Shown here: piece after piece, positions 7,152 to 15,492 of the stretch
How positions within the stretch are numbered: position 1 is the stretch's first letter
How the letters are laid out: the number at the start of each line of letters is the position of its first letter
From: CAMPKL01 sp963805925
Lineage (GTDB): Bacteria; Acidobacteriota; Terriglobia; Bryobacterales; UBA6623
Direction of reading: 5' to 3'
DNA length: 64,000 bases
Assembly (NCBI GenBank): GCA_963805925.1
Contig: CAWDWB010000003.1
Span: 930,001 to 994,000 of the forward strand
Notes under the pieces: model-generated
Told to the model about the DNA's origin: nothing
Seen by the model: the letters and a program-made list of their open reading frames with translations, nothing else
Database searches by the model: none
Translations under genes and position numbers: made by a program

Positions 7152-7553
7152 CTAGAGAGCTGGCAATAATAACGCGAGCAGGCCGACCAGCAGCAGCACT
7201 ACCGCGCCAACGCCGAGGCAGCCGGCGGCGGGTTTGCGGGCGAAGAAGGACTTGGGGGCGTGGGAGAGTTCGGATTCGGAATAGTGTTCGACGGACTCGA
7301 TTTTGACTTTGGCGTCGGCTTCGACGAGCTTGCGATAGAGGATGTCGGCTTGCGCCGGGGTCACGTAGGCCAGCACGGGAGTCGGGGCCCGTTCGACGAG
7401 TTCTTTCGCGTCTTTCAAGCCGATGTCAGCACAGAGGCGGATGGCCTTGATGACCTCGATTTTCCGACTGGGCTGCTCAAGCAGGACAACGACGCGGTCG
7501 CCGGCCCTGATGCTGGCGGGTTCCGCGCTGGATGGGGAATCTTCAAACGGCAT
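7152..7553 (-). CDS. Ribosomal L7/L12 C-terminal-domain-like protein with membrane anchor
   Basis: A 133-residue protein. Residues 18-90 resemble the C-terminal domain of ribosomal protein L7/L12: VVVLLEQPSRKIEVIKAIRL, then DIGLKDAKELVERAPTPVLA and a final alpha-beta unit ending AKVKIE. This part matches the 'K..VIK.vR...gLGLKeAK.lVe..P' pattern. A short linker is followed by one C-terminal transmembrane helix (CLGVGAVVLLLVGLLALLL). It lacks the L7/L12 dimerisation domain, so it is not the ribosomal stalk protein, which is encoded elsewhere. The start has a strong GAGGAG five bases upstream. Small membrane proteins with this fold exist in several bacteria; their function is unknown. Confidence 0.8.
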   Translation of the reverse strand: MPFEDSPSSAEPASIRAGDRVVVLLEQPSRKIEVIKAIRLCADIGLKDAKELVERAPTPVLAYVTPAQADILYRKLVEADAKVKIESVEHYSESELSHAPKSFFARKPAAGCLGVGAVVLLLVGLLALLLPAL

Positions 7554-7649
7554 AGCTGCTCCTCGCGAATTGTTCCGTTCTAGCCTAACCTCAAGTCTCG
7601 TTTTTGGTTGCGGATAAGATGGGGGCCGCTCCTACAATGGGAATTTGCC

Positions 7650-8735
7650 ATGAAGCTCAATATCCTTGTTCTGCCCGGGGACGGCATCGGTCCCGAAGTT
7701 ACTCGCGAAGCGGTCCGCGTGCTCGAACACGTAGCGGCTAAGTGGGGTCACGAACTCAGCTTGTCTGAGGGCCTGCTCGGCGGCATCGCCATTCATAAGA
7801 CCGGTTCCCCGTTCCCTGACGAGACGCGCACGAAGGCGCTGGCTGCTGACGCCACGCTGCTCGGCGCTGTCGGCCTGCCGGAGTTCGACAATCTGCCGCC
7901 TTCGCAGCGTCCCGAGAAGGGATTGCTGGGCATTCGCAAGGCGCTGGACGTCTTCGCAAACTTGCGTCCTGTGCAGGCGTTTGACAGTTTGATCGATTCG
8001 TCGCCCCTGAAGAATGAAATTGTCCGCGGGGCGGACATTTTGATCGTTCGCGAGCTGACGGGCGGGCTGTACTTCGGTTCGCCTCGCGGCATCGAAGTGG
8101 TCGACGGCGAAGAGACCGCGACAAACTCGATGGTCTACAAGCGCTCGGAGATTGAGCGCGTACTGCGGATGGCGTTCAAGCTGGCGCAGGGCCGGCGCAA
8201 GAAGTTGACTTCCGTCGACAAGGCGAATGTTCTGGAGAACTCGCAGTTGTGGCGCAAGATCGCCAACGAAATCGCGCCGGAATTCCCGGACGTGACGTTG
8301 GAACACGTGCTGGTCGACAACTGCGCGATGCAGCTGATTTTGCGTCCCACCAGCTTCGATGTGGTCGTAACCGAGAATCTGTTCGGCGACATCTTGAGCG
8401 ACGAGGCTTCGGTGCTGGCGGGGTCGATCGGCATGCTGCCTTCGGCGTCGATCGGCGATCCGCTGCCTTCAGGCGCCTGGCGCGGCCTCTATGAGCCGGT
8501 ACATGGTTCGGCGCCGGATATCGCGGGACAGAACAAGGCAAATCCGTTGGCGGCGATCGGTTCGGCGGCGGCGATGCTGAACTACAGCTTCGGGCTGAAG
8601 GAAGAGGCTGCCGCGATTGAAGCGGCCATGCAGACGGTGATGACCAGCGGCAAGGTCACCGCAGACCTCAGGCCGAAGGGAGCTCCGGCGACGACCGAAG
8701 AAGTCGGCAGGGCTGTCTGCGCGGCGATCGGCTAA
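7650..8735 (+). CDS. leuB: 3-isopropylmalate dehydrogenase
   Basis: A 361-residue enzyme that oxidatively decarboxylates 3-isopropylmalate to 2-oxoisocaproate with NAD+ in leucine synthesis. Family signatures are clear: the N-terminus MKLNILVLPGDGIGPEV; the substrate loop LLGIRKALDVFANLRPVQ; the ELTGGLYFGSPRG segment; SVDKANVLENSQLWRK; the metal site VDNCAMQLI and NLFGDILSDEASVLAGSIGM; and the adenine-binding EPVHGSAPDIAGQNKANP. I use ATG 7650; an upstream GTG/ATG frame gives an unlikely extension. The stop shares CTAA with the convergent ABC gene. No other leu genes are in the window. Confidence 0.97.
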   Translation: MKLNILVLPGDGIGPEVTREAVRVLEHVAAKWGHELSLSEGLLGGIAIHKTGSPFPDETRTKALAADATLLGAVGLPEFDNLPPSQRPEKGLLGIRKALDVFANLRPVQAFDSLIDSSPLKNEIVRGADILIVRELTGGLYFGSPRGIEVVDGEETATNSMVYKRSEIERVLRMAFKLAQGRRKKLTSVDKANVLENSQLWRKIANEIAPEFPDVTLEHVLVDNCAMQLILRPTSFDVVVTENLFGDILSDEASVLAGSIGMLPSASIGDPLPSGAWRGLYEPVHGSAPDIAGQNKANPLAAIGSAAAMLNYSFGLKEEAAAIEAAMQTVMTSGKVTADLRPKGAPATTEEVGRAVCAAIG

Positions 8736-9757
8736 GTCTTGGCAGCCTGCAGCGCGCCGTTGTCCGTATAGGCACGGCGAATGATCGACTCAATCGATTC
8801 TTCTTCGACGAAGATGTCGCGCACGTCGGCGGCGGCGACGACGCGGCGAATGATGTCGCCGGTGGCGTAGCGGTCGCGGTCAAAGGCCAGCGAGCAGGTC
8901 AGCGGGTTGCGCTTGTGGCAGGTCACGCCTTCCAGACGGAGCGCTTCGATGGCGTCGGCTTGGTCGGGGTCGCGCAACTCGAAGCGTACCTGTGTTTGCA
9001 GCCCTAGGCGCGCCTTGAGCGAATCGAGGCGGCCGTCGAACAGGATGCGTCCGTGGTCGATGAGCATGAGGCGGCCGCAGAGTTCCTCGATGTCGGCAAG
9101 ATCGTGGGTCGTCAGCAGCATGGTCGTGCCGAACTCCTGATTGATCTCTTTGAGGAACTTGCGGATGGCTTCCTTGGCCAGCAGGTCGAGACCAATGGTC
9201 GGCTCATCGAGGAAAAGCAGCGGCGGATTGTGAAGCAGCGCGGCGGCCATGTCGCAGCGCATGCGCTGGCCAAGGCTGAGCTTGCGGACCGGCTTTTCCA
9301 TGTACTCGCTCAGGCCGAGGATTTCGTCGAAGCGGTCGAGGCGCGATTGATAATCGCTGTCGGAGACTTCGTAAATCTCCTTGAGCAGGCGGAACGACTC
9401 AACGACCGGGATATCCCACCAAAGCTGGGTGCGTTGGCCGAAGACGGCGCCGATCGTCGCGGCGTAGGACATGCGCTGTTTGTAAGGGATGAAGCCGTTC
9501 GCGCGCACTTCGCCGGAGGTCGGCGTCAAGATTCCGGTGAGGATCTTGACAGAGGTGGATTTCCCCGCGCCGTTGGGGCCGATGTAACCGACCATTTCGC
9601 CGGGCTCGATGGAGAAGGAGATGTCGTCGACGGCGCGGGTGGCGGAGTACTCGCGCTGGAACAGATCGTGCACGGCGCCGGACAATCCGGGTCTGCGTTT
9701 TGCGCCGCGAAATTCCTTGGTGAGCCCTACGGCTTCGACTTTTCCAAGCGTGGACAA
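8732..9757 (-). CDS. ABC-2 type transporter ATP-binding protein
   Basis: A 341-residue ABC ATPase. Walker A GPNGAGKST is at residues 60-68, the Q-loop lies in FGQRTQLWWD, the signature LSLGQ is at 160-164, Walker B LLFLDEP is at 180-186, and the H-loop is TTHDLAD. The unusual N-terminal insertion (FRGAKRRPGLSGAVHDLFQR) and the C-terminal accessory domain match the export ATPases partnered with ABC-2 permeases, of the NatA or 'viologen exporter' type. No permease gene is adjacent: downstream is convergent leuB and upstream is a divergent TPR gene. The membrane partner must therefore be elsewhere. The cargo is unknown. Confidence 0.92.
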   Translation of the reverse strand: MSTLGKVEAVGLTKEFRGAKRRPGLSGAVHDLFQREYSATRAVDDISFSIEPGEMVGYIGPNGAGKSTSVKILTGILTPTSGEVRANGFIPYKQRMSYAATIGAVFGQRTQLWWDIPVVESFRLLKEIYEVSDSDYQSRLDRFDEILGLSEYMEKPVRKLSLGQRMRCDMAAALLHNPPLLFLDEPTIGLDLLAKEAIRKFLKEINQEFGTTMLLTTHDLADIEELCGRLMLIDHGRILFDGRLDSLKARLGLQTQVRFELRDPDQADAIEALRLEGVTCHKRNPLTCSLAFDRDRYATGDIIRRVVAAADVRDIFVEEESIESIIRRAYTDNGALQAAKT

Positions 9758-9804
9758 CCGAAGCCCATTCTATCGAACCGTCGCTGGACGGCTTGAACCG
9801 AACC

Positions 9805-9833
9805 TTGCTTCGGTCCGATGATTGTCCTAGCAT
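9805..9833 (+). promoter_or_regulatory. Candidate promoter of the TPR protein gene
   Basis: TTGCTT (9805-9810) and TAGCAT (9828-9833) are spaced by 17 bases, in the 91-base divergent gap between the ABC ATPase and TPR genes. An AAGG ribosome-binding site (9837-9840) precedes ATG 9849. The short implied leader lowers confidence. Confidence 0.35.
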
Positions 9834-9848
9834 GACAAGGTTTTTGAG

Positions 9849-10964
9849 ATGCCGTTGATGAGACGCCTGACCGCTCTATTGCTGCTCGTTTTGTCTGCGT
9901 ACGGGCTCTGTTGGGCGCAAGTCAATTTCCGCCAACCGGCCGGCTCGATCGAAGAACGAAACTTGGTCGTGACTGCCGCCCGGACCGAAGACCCGGGGCA
10001 GCGCGTGATGCTGTTGGATGAGTTCGTAACGCAACACCCGGACAGCCCCAATCGCCTGTTCGCCCTTTACAACATTCTGATTAGCGGTAAAGACGCCGGG
10101 ATGCACGAGAAGACGCTCGAAGCCGGGATGCAGTTGCTCAAGGTGGCCCCGAATGATCTCGAAGTGCGCCATCGCATCAACGAAGCCTATGTCGGTCTGA
10201 AGCGCTGGGACGAGTTGGCGCCTTCGATCGACCTGACCAAGCCGCTGGCGAAGGCCCAGGCGACGCAAGACGGCTTCCCCGGCGAGTACGCCAGCGGCGT
10301 TCTGGACTGGCTGGCGTGGGCCGCGAATATGGCCTTTGTCGATGAGACGGAGTTGGCGAAGAAGATCGCTTGGCTCGATCTGATCCGCACCGAGTATCCC
10401 GAGAGCGAATACGCCCAGAACATGTACGAGCGCTACATCCAGAGTTATGAGCAGGCCGGCGATAGGGCCAACGCGATGGCCTGGATGCAGAAGGCGATCG
10501 AGGCGGGCGTGGATGACGAGTCCTACCGCTATACGCTGGCCGAAGATGCTCTGGGGAAACAGGACTTCGATGCGGCACAGACTCATGCCGACAAAGCGCT
10601 GGAGATCATCGCTGCCAAGCCGAAGCCAGCGGGAATGGCGGATGCCCAATGGGAAGCCCACAAGGCGCGCATAACCGCCTACGCAAACTTCGCCGCCGGC
10701 CGCGCGTGGACGGGAAGAAATACCGCTGACGCTTACCGCGCCGGGAGAACGCATCTGCTTGAGGCGGCGGACTACATCAAAGCCGAAGGCGGCGAGCGCT
10801 ACAACATGCTGGCCTACTACTTGGGCGTCTGCTACGCCCAACTCGACAGCAAAGGCGACAACATCCGTGAGGCGCTGCGGTGGATGACCGAGGCGGCCAA
10901 TACGCCTGGACCGCTGCAGGAACAGGCCAAGGCGGATCTCGTAAAAATCCGTGCAGCGATATGA
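9849..10964 (+). CDS. Secreted TPR-repeat protein
   Basis: A 371-residue protein with a Sec signal peptide (MPLMRRLTALLLLVLSAYGL, cleaved near CWAQ). The mature protein is a solenoid of TPR-like helical pairs: for example HPDSPNRLFALYNILISGKD, then LLKVAPNDLEVRHRINEAYV, GDRANAMAWMQKAIEAGVDD and DFDAAQTHADKALEII. TPR domains bind proteins or peptides, so a periplasmic scaffold role is likely. Similar 'tetratricopeptide repeat' secreted proteins are common in Solibacteres. The next gene starts 35 bases downstream, but no functional link to the prenyltransferase is evident. Confidence 0.85.
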   Translation: MPLMRRLTALLLLVLSAYGLCWAQVNFRQPAGSIEERNLVVTAARTEDPGQRVMLLDEFVTQHPDSPNRLFALYNILISGKDAGMHEKTLEAGMQLLKVAPNDLEVRHRINEAYVGLKRWDELAPSIDLTKPLAKAQATQDGFPGEYASGVLDWLAWAANMAFVDETELAKKIAWLDLIRTEYPESEYAQNMYERYIQSYEQAGDRANAMAWMQKAIEAGVDDESYRYTLAEDALGKQDFDAAQTHADKALEIIAAKPKPAGMADAQWEAHKARITAYANFAAGRAWTGRNTADAYRAGRTHLLEAADYIKAEGGERYNMLAYYLGVCYAQLDSKGDNIREALRWMTEAANTPGPLQEQAKADLVKIRAAI

Positions 10965-10999
10965 TGGCCTAACGGTCAGATTTGCTGACAACGTACCGG

Positions 11000-11884
11000 A
11001 TGCAAGCAGTCGTTCACAAGACGCGCGTCGTGCTCGAAATGATCAAGTTCGAGCACTCGGTCTTCGCGTTGCCGTTTGCCCTGACGGGCGCGTTGTTGGC
11101 TGTGCGCGGCCGACAATTGGGTTCCAGTGTTCTGGTCGCGAAGTTTTTCTGGATCGTTGTGGCGATGGTCGCGGCGCGCTCGGCGGCGATGGCCTTCAAT
11201 CGCGTTGTGGATGCGGATATCGACGCGAAAAATCCGCGAACCAGCATGCGGGCGATTCCGGCCGGGCAGGTCTCCCGCTCCTTCACTTGGGGGTTCATCG
11301 TTTTCTGGTCGGTAGTTTTTGTTGCGGCGGCGGCGATGCTGAATCCGCTTTGCCTGGCGCTGAGCCCAGTGGCATTGGCGGTGGTGTGCGGGTACTCGTA
11401 TGCCAAGCGGTTCACGGCCTTTGCACATTTGATCTTGGGGTTAGCCTTGGGCATCGCGCCTCTGGCGGCGTGGATCGCGATTCGCGGGACATTCGACTGG
11501 CCGATTACGCTGCTGACGGTGGCGGTCATGCTGTGGGTAGGCGGCTTCGACATCATCTATGCCTGCCAGGATTTGGAGTTCGACCGGCGGCAGGGATTGC
11601 ATTCGATCCCGGCGGCGCTGGGAGCGGCGCGCGCGTTGATGTTGTCGCGCCTGCTGCACGTGGCGATGGTGGGCCTGTTGCTTTGGCTGTGGTCGCTGAG
11701 CGGCCTAGGTTGGATTGCTCTGGCTGGAGTTGCAGTGACGGCAGCGTTGCTCGCTTGGGAACATAGCTTGGTGTCGGCTGACGATTTCTCGAAGGTCGAT
11801 GCGGCGTTCTTCCAGGTCAATGGCATCGTCGGAGTGTTGTTTTTCTTGTTCTGGGCGGCGGATATGGGAGTAAGAGGTTTCTAG
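11000..11884 (+). CDS. UbiA-family polyprenyltransferase (MqnP-like)
   Basis: A 294-residue membrane prenyltransferase that joins a polyprenyl chain to an aromatic acid. Both Mg-prenyl-diphosphate motifs are present: N67-x3-D71-x3-D75 in NRVVDADIDAKNPR, and D191-x3-D195 in YACQDLEFDRRQGLHS. Eight or nine hydrophobic segments fill the rest. The sequence fits the 'putative 4-hydroxybenzoate polyprenyltransferase' subgroup, which in futalosine-pathway bacteria is MqnP (menaquinone synthesis). I cannot separate this from UbiA proper without a tree. I chose ATG 11000 over the upstream TTG 10982. The stop is directly followed by the ATG of the hydrolase gene. Confidence 0.87.
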   Translation: MQAVVHKTRVVLEMIKFEHSVFALPFALTGALLAVRGRQLGSSVLVAKFFWIVVAMVAARSAAMAFNRVVDADIDAKNPRTSMRAIPAGQVSRSFTWGFIVFWSVVFVAAAAMLNPLCLALSPVALAVVCGYSYAKRFTAFAHLILGLALGIAPLAAWIAIRGTFDWPITLLTVAVMLWVGGFDIIYACQDLEFDRRQGLHSIPAALGAARALMLSRLLHVAMVGLLLWLWSLSGLGWIALAGVAVTAALLAWEHSLVSADDFSKVDAAFFQVNGIVGVLFFLFWAADMGVRGF

Positions 11885-12442
11885 ATGGCCGTCGATTCGC
11901 TGCTGAACGCTGAGACCACCGCACTGGTCGTGATCGACTTGCAAGAAAAGCTTGTACCGGCGATCGAAGGGGCCGACGCCGTGCTGGCCAACACGCACAA
12001 ACTGCTGGAGTTGGCCAAGATTCTGAAGCTGCCGACTTTCATGACCACGCAGTATGCGAAGGGGTTGGGCCCGACGGTGCCGGAAATCTCTGCGGCGACG
12101 TCAGCAAGAACGTACGACAAAGTTTGCTTTAGTTGTTTCGGCGACGAGCCTTTCCTAGAGGCCGTCGGTGAGCAAATGCCGAAGGGGTCGTCGCTATTAT
12201 TGGCGGGCGTCGAGACTCACATCTGTGTGCTGCAAACCGCCCTGGGCGGTCTTTCGGCTGGATACGACGTTCATGTGGCGGCCGACGCGGTCGGTTCGCG
12301 GGCGGCTATAAGCCACTCGCTGGGCCTCGAACGAATGCGCTCTGCAGGCGTCGTGATCTCGTCGGCGGAGATGGCGATCTATGAACTGCTGGGCAATGCC
12401 CGTCGCACGGAGTTTAAGCAAATGCTAACCTTCCTTAAATAA
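11885..12442 (+). CDS. Isochorismatase-like cysteine hydrolase
   Basis: A 185-residue cysteine hydrolase of the isochorismatase-like superfamily. The catalytic triad is visible: D18 in ALVVIDLQEKLVP, K79 in SARTYDKVCFS, and C114 in AGVETHICVLQTAL. The size and the short N-terminus resemble YcaC-type members and nicotinamidase relatives. The substrate is unknown. ATG starts on the base after the prenyltransferase stop, so the two are very likely translated together. A gap of 87 bases carries the pdxS promoter downstream. Confidence 0.92.
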   Translation: MAVDSLLNAETTALVVIDLQEKLVPAIEGADAVLANTHKLLELAKILKLPTFMTTQYAKGLGPTVPEISAATSARTYDKVCFSCFGDEPFLEAVGEQMPKGSSLLLAGVETHICVLQTALGGLSAGYDVHVAADAVGSRAAISHSLGLERMRSAGVVISSAEMAIYELLGNARRTEFKQMLTFLK

Positions 12443-12479
12443 GGTCCCTGCCGACACCTCCAAGGGGTTGTCCAGTTGG

Positions 12480-12508
12480 TTGGCCGCGGCGCCTCCAGAC
12501 GATACTAT
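12480..12508 (+). promoter_or_regulatory. Candidate promoter of pdxST
   Basis: TTGGCC (12480-12485) and TACTAT (12503-12508) are separated by 17 bases, with four of six consensus matches each. A GGAGAAGG ribosome-binding site (12514-12521) lies eight bases before ATG 12530. Confidence 0.5.
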
Positions 12509-12529
12509 GAGATTGGAGAAGGACCTACG

Positions 12530-13414
12530 ATGTACCTCACCGATGAGTTCCGTCTTAAGATCGGCCTAGCGGAACAGTTAAAGGGCGGCGTCATTATGGA
12601 CGTCACCAACGCCGAACAAGCTCTTATCGCGGAGAAGGCGGGCGCGAACGCTGTTATGGCGTTGGAACGCGTGCCGTCAGATATCCGCAAAGAAGGCGGC
12701 GTGGCGCGCATGGCGCCAATCTCGAAGATTCGCGAGATCATGGCCACCGTCAGTATTCCCGTAATGGCCAAATGCCGGATCGGACATTTCGCGGAAGCCA
12801 GCATCTTAGAGGCGCTCAAGGTCGATTACATCGACGAGAGCGAGGTTCTAACGATGGCGGACGATGTCCACCACGTCTGGAAGCACCCCTTCAAGGTTCC
12901 CTTCGTATGCGGAGCTCGGAACCTAGGCGAGGCGCTGCGGCGCATCGCTGAGGGCGCGGCAATGATCCGCACGAAAGGCGAAGCCGGCTCGGGCAATATC
13001 GTCGAAGCCGTTCGGCACATGCGCACGATCCAAAAGGAAATGCGCGAGTTAACGGTCAAGGGCAAGGACGAACTCGTCGTGGCCTCGAAAGAGCTGATGG
13101 CGCCGTTGGAGTTGGTGCAGTGGGTCGCCGAGCACGGCGAACTGCCGGTACCGAACTTTTCGGCAGGCGGAATCGCCACGCCAGCGGATGCCGCGTTGGT
13201 GATGCAGCTTGGCGCGCAGACTGTCTTCGTCGGTTCGGGCATCTTCAAGTCCGAGGACCCGGAGCGGCGGGCGCGGGCGATCGTCAAGGCGGCAACGTAC
13301 TACAACGATCCGGTCAAACTGCTGGAATCGTGTGAAGACCTGGGCGAAGCGATGCCTGGCCTAGACATCACCAAGATTCCAGAAGATGAATTGATGCACA
13401 CGCGCGGCGTTTAA
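12530..13414 (+). CDS. pdxS: Pyridoxal 5'-phosphate synthase subunit PdxS
   Basis: A 294-residue PLP synthase lyase subunit. It makes pyridoxal phosphate from ribose 5-phosphate, glyceraldehyde 3-phosphate and ammonia delivered by PdxT. The family is unmistakable: GGVIMDVTNAEQALIAEKAG, then GVARMAPISKI, IPVMAKCRIGHFAEA, VDYIDESEVLT and AAMIRTKGEAGSGN. The catalytic residues sit at the canonical numbers D24, K81 and K149. ATG 12530 follows GGAGAAGG. pdxT begins four bases after the stop, so this is the usual deoxyxylulose-independent vitamin B6 operon. Confidence 0.98.
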   Translation: MYLTDEFRLKIGLAEQLKGGVIMDVTNAEQALIAEKAGANAVMALERVPSDIRKEGGVARMAPISKIREIMATVSIPVMAKCRIGHFAEASILEALKVDYIDESEVLTMADDVHHVWKHPFKVPFVCGARNLGEALRRIAEGAAMIRTKGEAGSGNIVEAVRHMRTIQKEMRELTVKGKDELVVASKELMAPLELVQWVAEHGELPVPNFSAGGIATPADAALVMQLGAQTVFVGSGIFKSEDPERRARAIVKAATYYNDPVKLLESCEDLGEAMPGLDITKIPEDELMHTRGV

Positions 13415-13418
13415 GGCC

Positions 13419-14009
13419 ATGCGAATCGGCGTCCTCGCCCTACAGGGCGATTTTGCCGCCCATGAACGCGCTTTGCGCGAACTTGGGGCGGAAGTGCAGC
13501 AGGTGCGTACTCCAAGTGAGCTTAGCCTGGTGGACGGATTGATCCTTCCCGGCGGCGAGAGCACGACGATGCTCAAGCTCTTGCTGGAAGAAGGCATGGC
13601 GGAGCCATTAAAGGCTTTCGCGGCAAAGCGTCCAATTTTCGGAACTTGCGCCGGCGCAATCTTGGCCGCTCGCGTAGTCACGTCGCCGGCGCAGTTCTCG
13701 TTCGGCTTTATTGACATCGAAATCGAACGCAACGCCTACGGCAGGCAAGTCGATAGTTCGATTCGCCGGCTGAAGCCGCAGCAAGAGTTCATCGATCGCA
13801 CAAGCCCGGGAGAATTGGAGGCGATGTTTATTCGCGCCCCGATCATCCGCAAGCTCGGTGAAGGCGTACGGGTGCTGATTCAGGACGAGGGAACTCCGGT
13901 TCTGGTCGAGCAAGGAAACATGCTGGCCGGGTCGTTCCACCCGGAGCTAACGGCAGACCGGCGCGTACACCGGCTATTCTTGGACAAGGTTTCCAAGACG
14001 ACCGGATGA
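13419..14009 (+). CDS. pdxT: Pyridoxal 5'-phosphate synthase glutaminase subunit PdxT
   Basis: A 196-residue class I glutamine amidotransferase that feeds ammonia to PdxS. Signatures: N-terminal MRIGVLALQGDFAAHERAL, LILPGGESTTM, nucleophile C78 in PIFGTCAGAIL, and the His-Glu pair H174/E176 in GSFHPELT. The length matches the family. The last codon region overlaps the following phosphatase gene (ATGA), so pdxS-pdxT-phosphatase form one transcript. Confidence 0.97.
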   Translation: MRIGVLALQGDFAAHERALRELGAEVQQVRTPSELSLVDGLILPGGESTTMLKLLLEEGMAEPLKAFAAKRPIFGTCAGAILAARVVTSPAQFSFGFIDIEIERNAYGRQVDSSIRRLKPQQEFIDRTSPGELEAMFIRAPIIRKLGEGVRVLIQDEGTPVLVEQGNMLAGSFHPELTADRRVHRLFLDKVSKTTG

Positions 14010-14443
14010 ATGCACTGAAACGCTACCGCACGCTTTTTGTTTGTATCGGCAACTCCTGCCGCAGTCCCATGGCGGAGGCGATCGCTAATGCTCGCTACGC
14101 GGACGTGCTAGACGCATTCAGCGCGGGTCTGGGGCCAGCGCCAATTGTGCAGGCACTGACGTTCGCCTGCCTCCGAGAGAATGGGATCGATCTCGATGCC
14201 GACAAGCGGCCGCAAGAATTGGCGAAGGCGGATTGGAAGTCAGCGGATCTGATCGTCAATATGAGCGGTCACGGCGTGACGTCCGTCATTCCGCAGTACA
14301 AGGGCGACATTTTGATCTGGGAGATCCCCGACCCGATCGGACAGCCGATGGCTGTGTATCGCGTCGCTCGCGATCTCATCGACCAGCAGGTTGACGAGCT
14401 CGCCAAAGCCTTGCGCAACGGCACACGCTTGCCCGGCTTGTAG
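14006..14443 (+). CDS. Low-molecular-weight protein tyrosine phosphatase family protein
   Basis: A 145-residue LMW-PTP or ArsC-like phosphatase. The P-loop is C13-x5-R19-S in LFVCIGNSCRSPMAEAIAN, and the general-acid loop is D109 in EIPDPIGQP. Members dephosphorylate tyrosine (or, in relatives, reduce arsenate using extra cysteines). A second cysteine, C18, lies inside the P-loop, so redox control is possible. It shares ATGA with pdxT. The sequence does not show whether the substrate relates to vitamin B6 phosphates; that link is only positional. Confidence 0.87.
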   Translation: MNALKRYRTLFVCIGNSCRSPMAEAIANARYADVLDAFSAGLGPAPIVQALTFACLRENGIDLDADKRPQELAKADWKSADLIVNMSGHGVTSVIPQYKGDILIWEIPDPIGQPMAVYRVARDLIDQQVDELAKALRNGTRLPGL

Positions 14444-14466
14444 TCTGGCCGGGATAATTGGCTGCT

Positions 14467-15492
14467 ATGCGAATTGGAGTTGTCGGTCTGGGCTTCATGG
14501 GGGCCACCCATCTGCGCGCCTGGCAGTCCGTGCCGGCCGCAAAGCTGGCTGCAGTGGTCAGCAGCGATGCGGCGAAGCTTGCCGGCGAGCTAAGCAACAT
14601 CTCGGGCAATCTGAATCGCGGCGGCGAGCCAATCGACCTCGGCGCCTCCAAACGTTACGGAACATTCGCCGAGCTCATCGGCGATGACGCAGTCGACGCG
14701 GTCGATTTGTGCACGCCGAGCTGCTTGCACGCCGATCAAGCCGTCATGGCGCTCGAAGCAGGCAAGCATGTGCTCGTCGAGAAGCCGATGGCGACGACCT
14801 CGGAGGATTGCAGCCGTATGTTGGCTGCCGCGGCGGCGACCGGCAAAATTCTGATGGTCGGTCACGTTCTGCGCTTCTGGCCTGACTACACAGCAGCGCT
14901 GCAGTTGATTCGTTCTGGATCGCTCGGCAGTTTGCGGTCCGCCTTCCTGCGGCGCAAGTGTGCGGCCCCGGCCTGGAGCCCGTGGCTAAGAGATAAGTCG
15001 CAAAGCGGCGGGGCCGTGATGGATCTGCTGATCCACGATTTTGATTTCTGCCGGCAACTGGCGGGCGTTCCATCGCAGATAGAATCCAGAGGCGTAGAGG
15101 ATTCCGCCAAAGGCATTGACTTGATCGAAGCCCGGCTCGACTACGGCGCCGAGGCGCCTCAAGTGCTTGTATCAGGCGGTTGGCATCATCCGGCAGGCTA
15201 TCCGTTTTCGATGGAATTCACCTTGGTTTGCGATGGAGGAACGCTCGATTTTCGCTCCGGAGACCGGCCGTTGACGTTGTACCGCGCCGATGGCTCCACG
15301 GAGGCCGTAGAGATTCCACAGGAAGACGGGTACGAGTCGGAATTGGCGGCTTTTGTCTCGGCCTGCCAAGCAGGCAAAGCGCCTGCCGTATGCCCGCCGG
15401 AAGAATCGGCGGACGCCGTCACCATGGCGAGCGCGGCGGATGTGTCGCGCAGCAAGGCCGGAGTACCCGTGAGCGTCGGGAGAGAGAGATGA
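14467..15492 (+). CDS. Gfo/Idh/MocA family oxidoreductase
   Basis: A 341-residue cytoplasmic NAD(P)-dependent sugar or inositol oxidoreductase. The Rossmann start is MRIGVVGLGFMGATHLRAW, and the EKP lysine motif is HVLVEKPMATT. The C-terminal domain includes GGAVMDLLIHDFDFCRQLAG with the conserved D-x3-H-D-x-D helix. There is no signal peptide, unlike the copy at 5632. ATG 14467 is preferred over TTG 14458. It overlaps the sugar isomerase/epimerase gene by ATGA, and the two probably act in the same catabolic or interconversion step. The substrate is unknown. Confidence 0.92.
   Translation: MRIGVVGLGFMGATHLRAWQSVPAAKLAAVVSSDAAKLAGELSNISGNLNRGGEPIDLGASKRYGTFAELIGDDAVDAVDLCTPSCLHADQAVMALEAGKHVLVEKPMATTSEDCSRMLAAAAATGKILMVGHVLRFWPDYTAALQLIRSGSLGSLRSAFLRRKCAAPAWSPWLRDKSQSGGAVMDLLIHDFDFCRQLAGVPSQIESRGVEDSAKGIDLIEARLDYGAEAPQVLVSGGWHHPAGYPFSMEFTLVCDGGTLDFRSGDRPLTLYRADGSTEAVEIPQEDGYESELAAFVSACQAGKAPAVCPPEESADAVTMASAADVSRSKAGVPVSVGRER

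Noticed and set aside
9876..10991. Long open frame (371 codons) antisense to the TPR gene
   Set aside because: It mirrors the real gene in a GC-rich region, has no domain or signal features, and the plus-strand frame has a signal peptide and TPR pattern.
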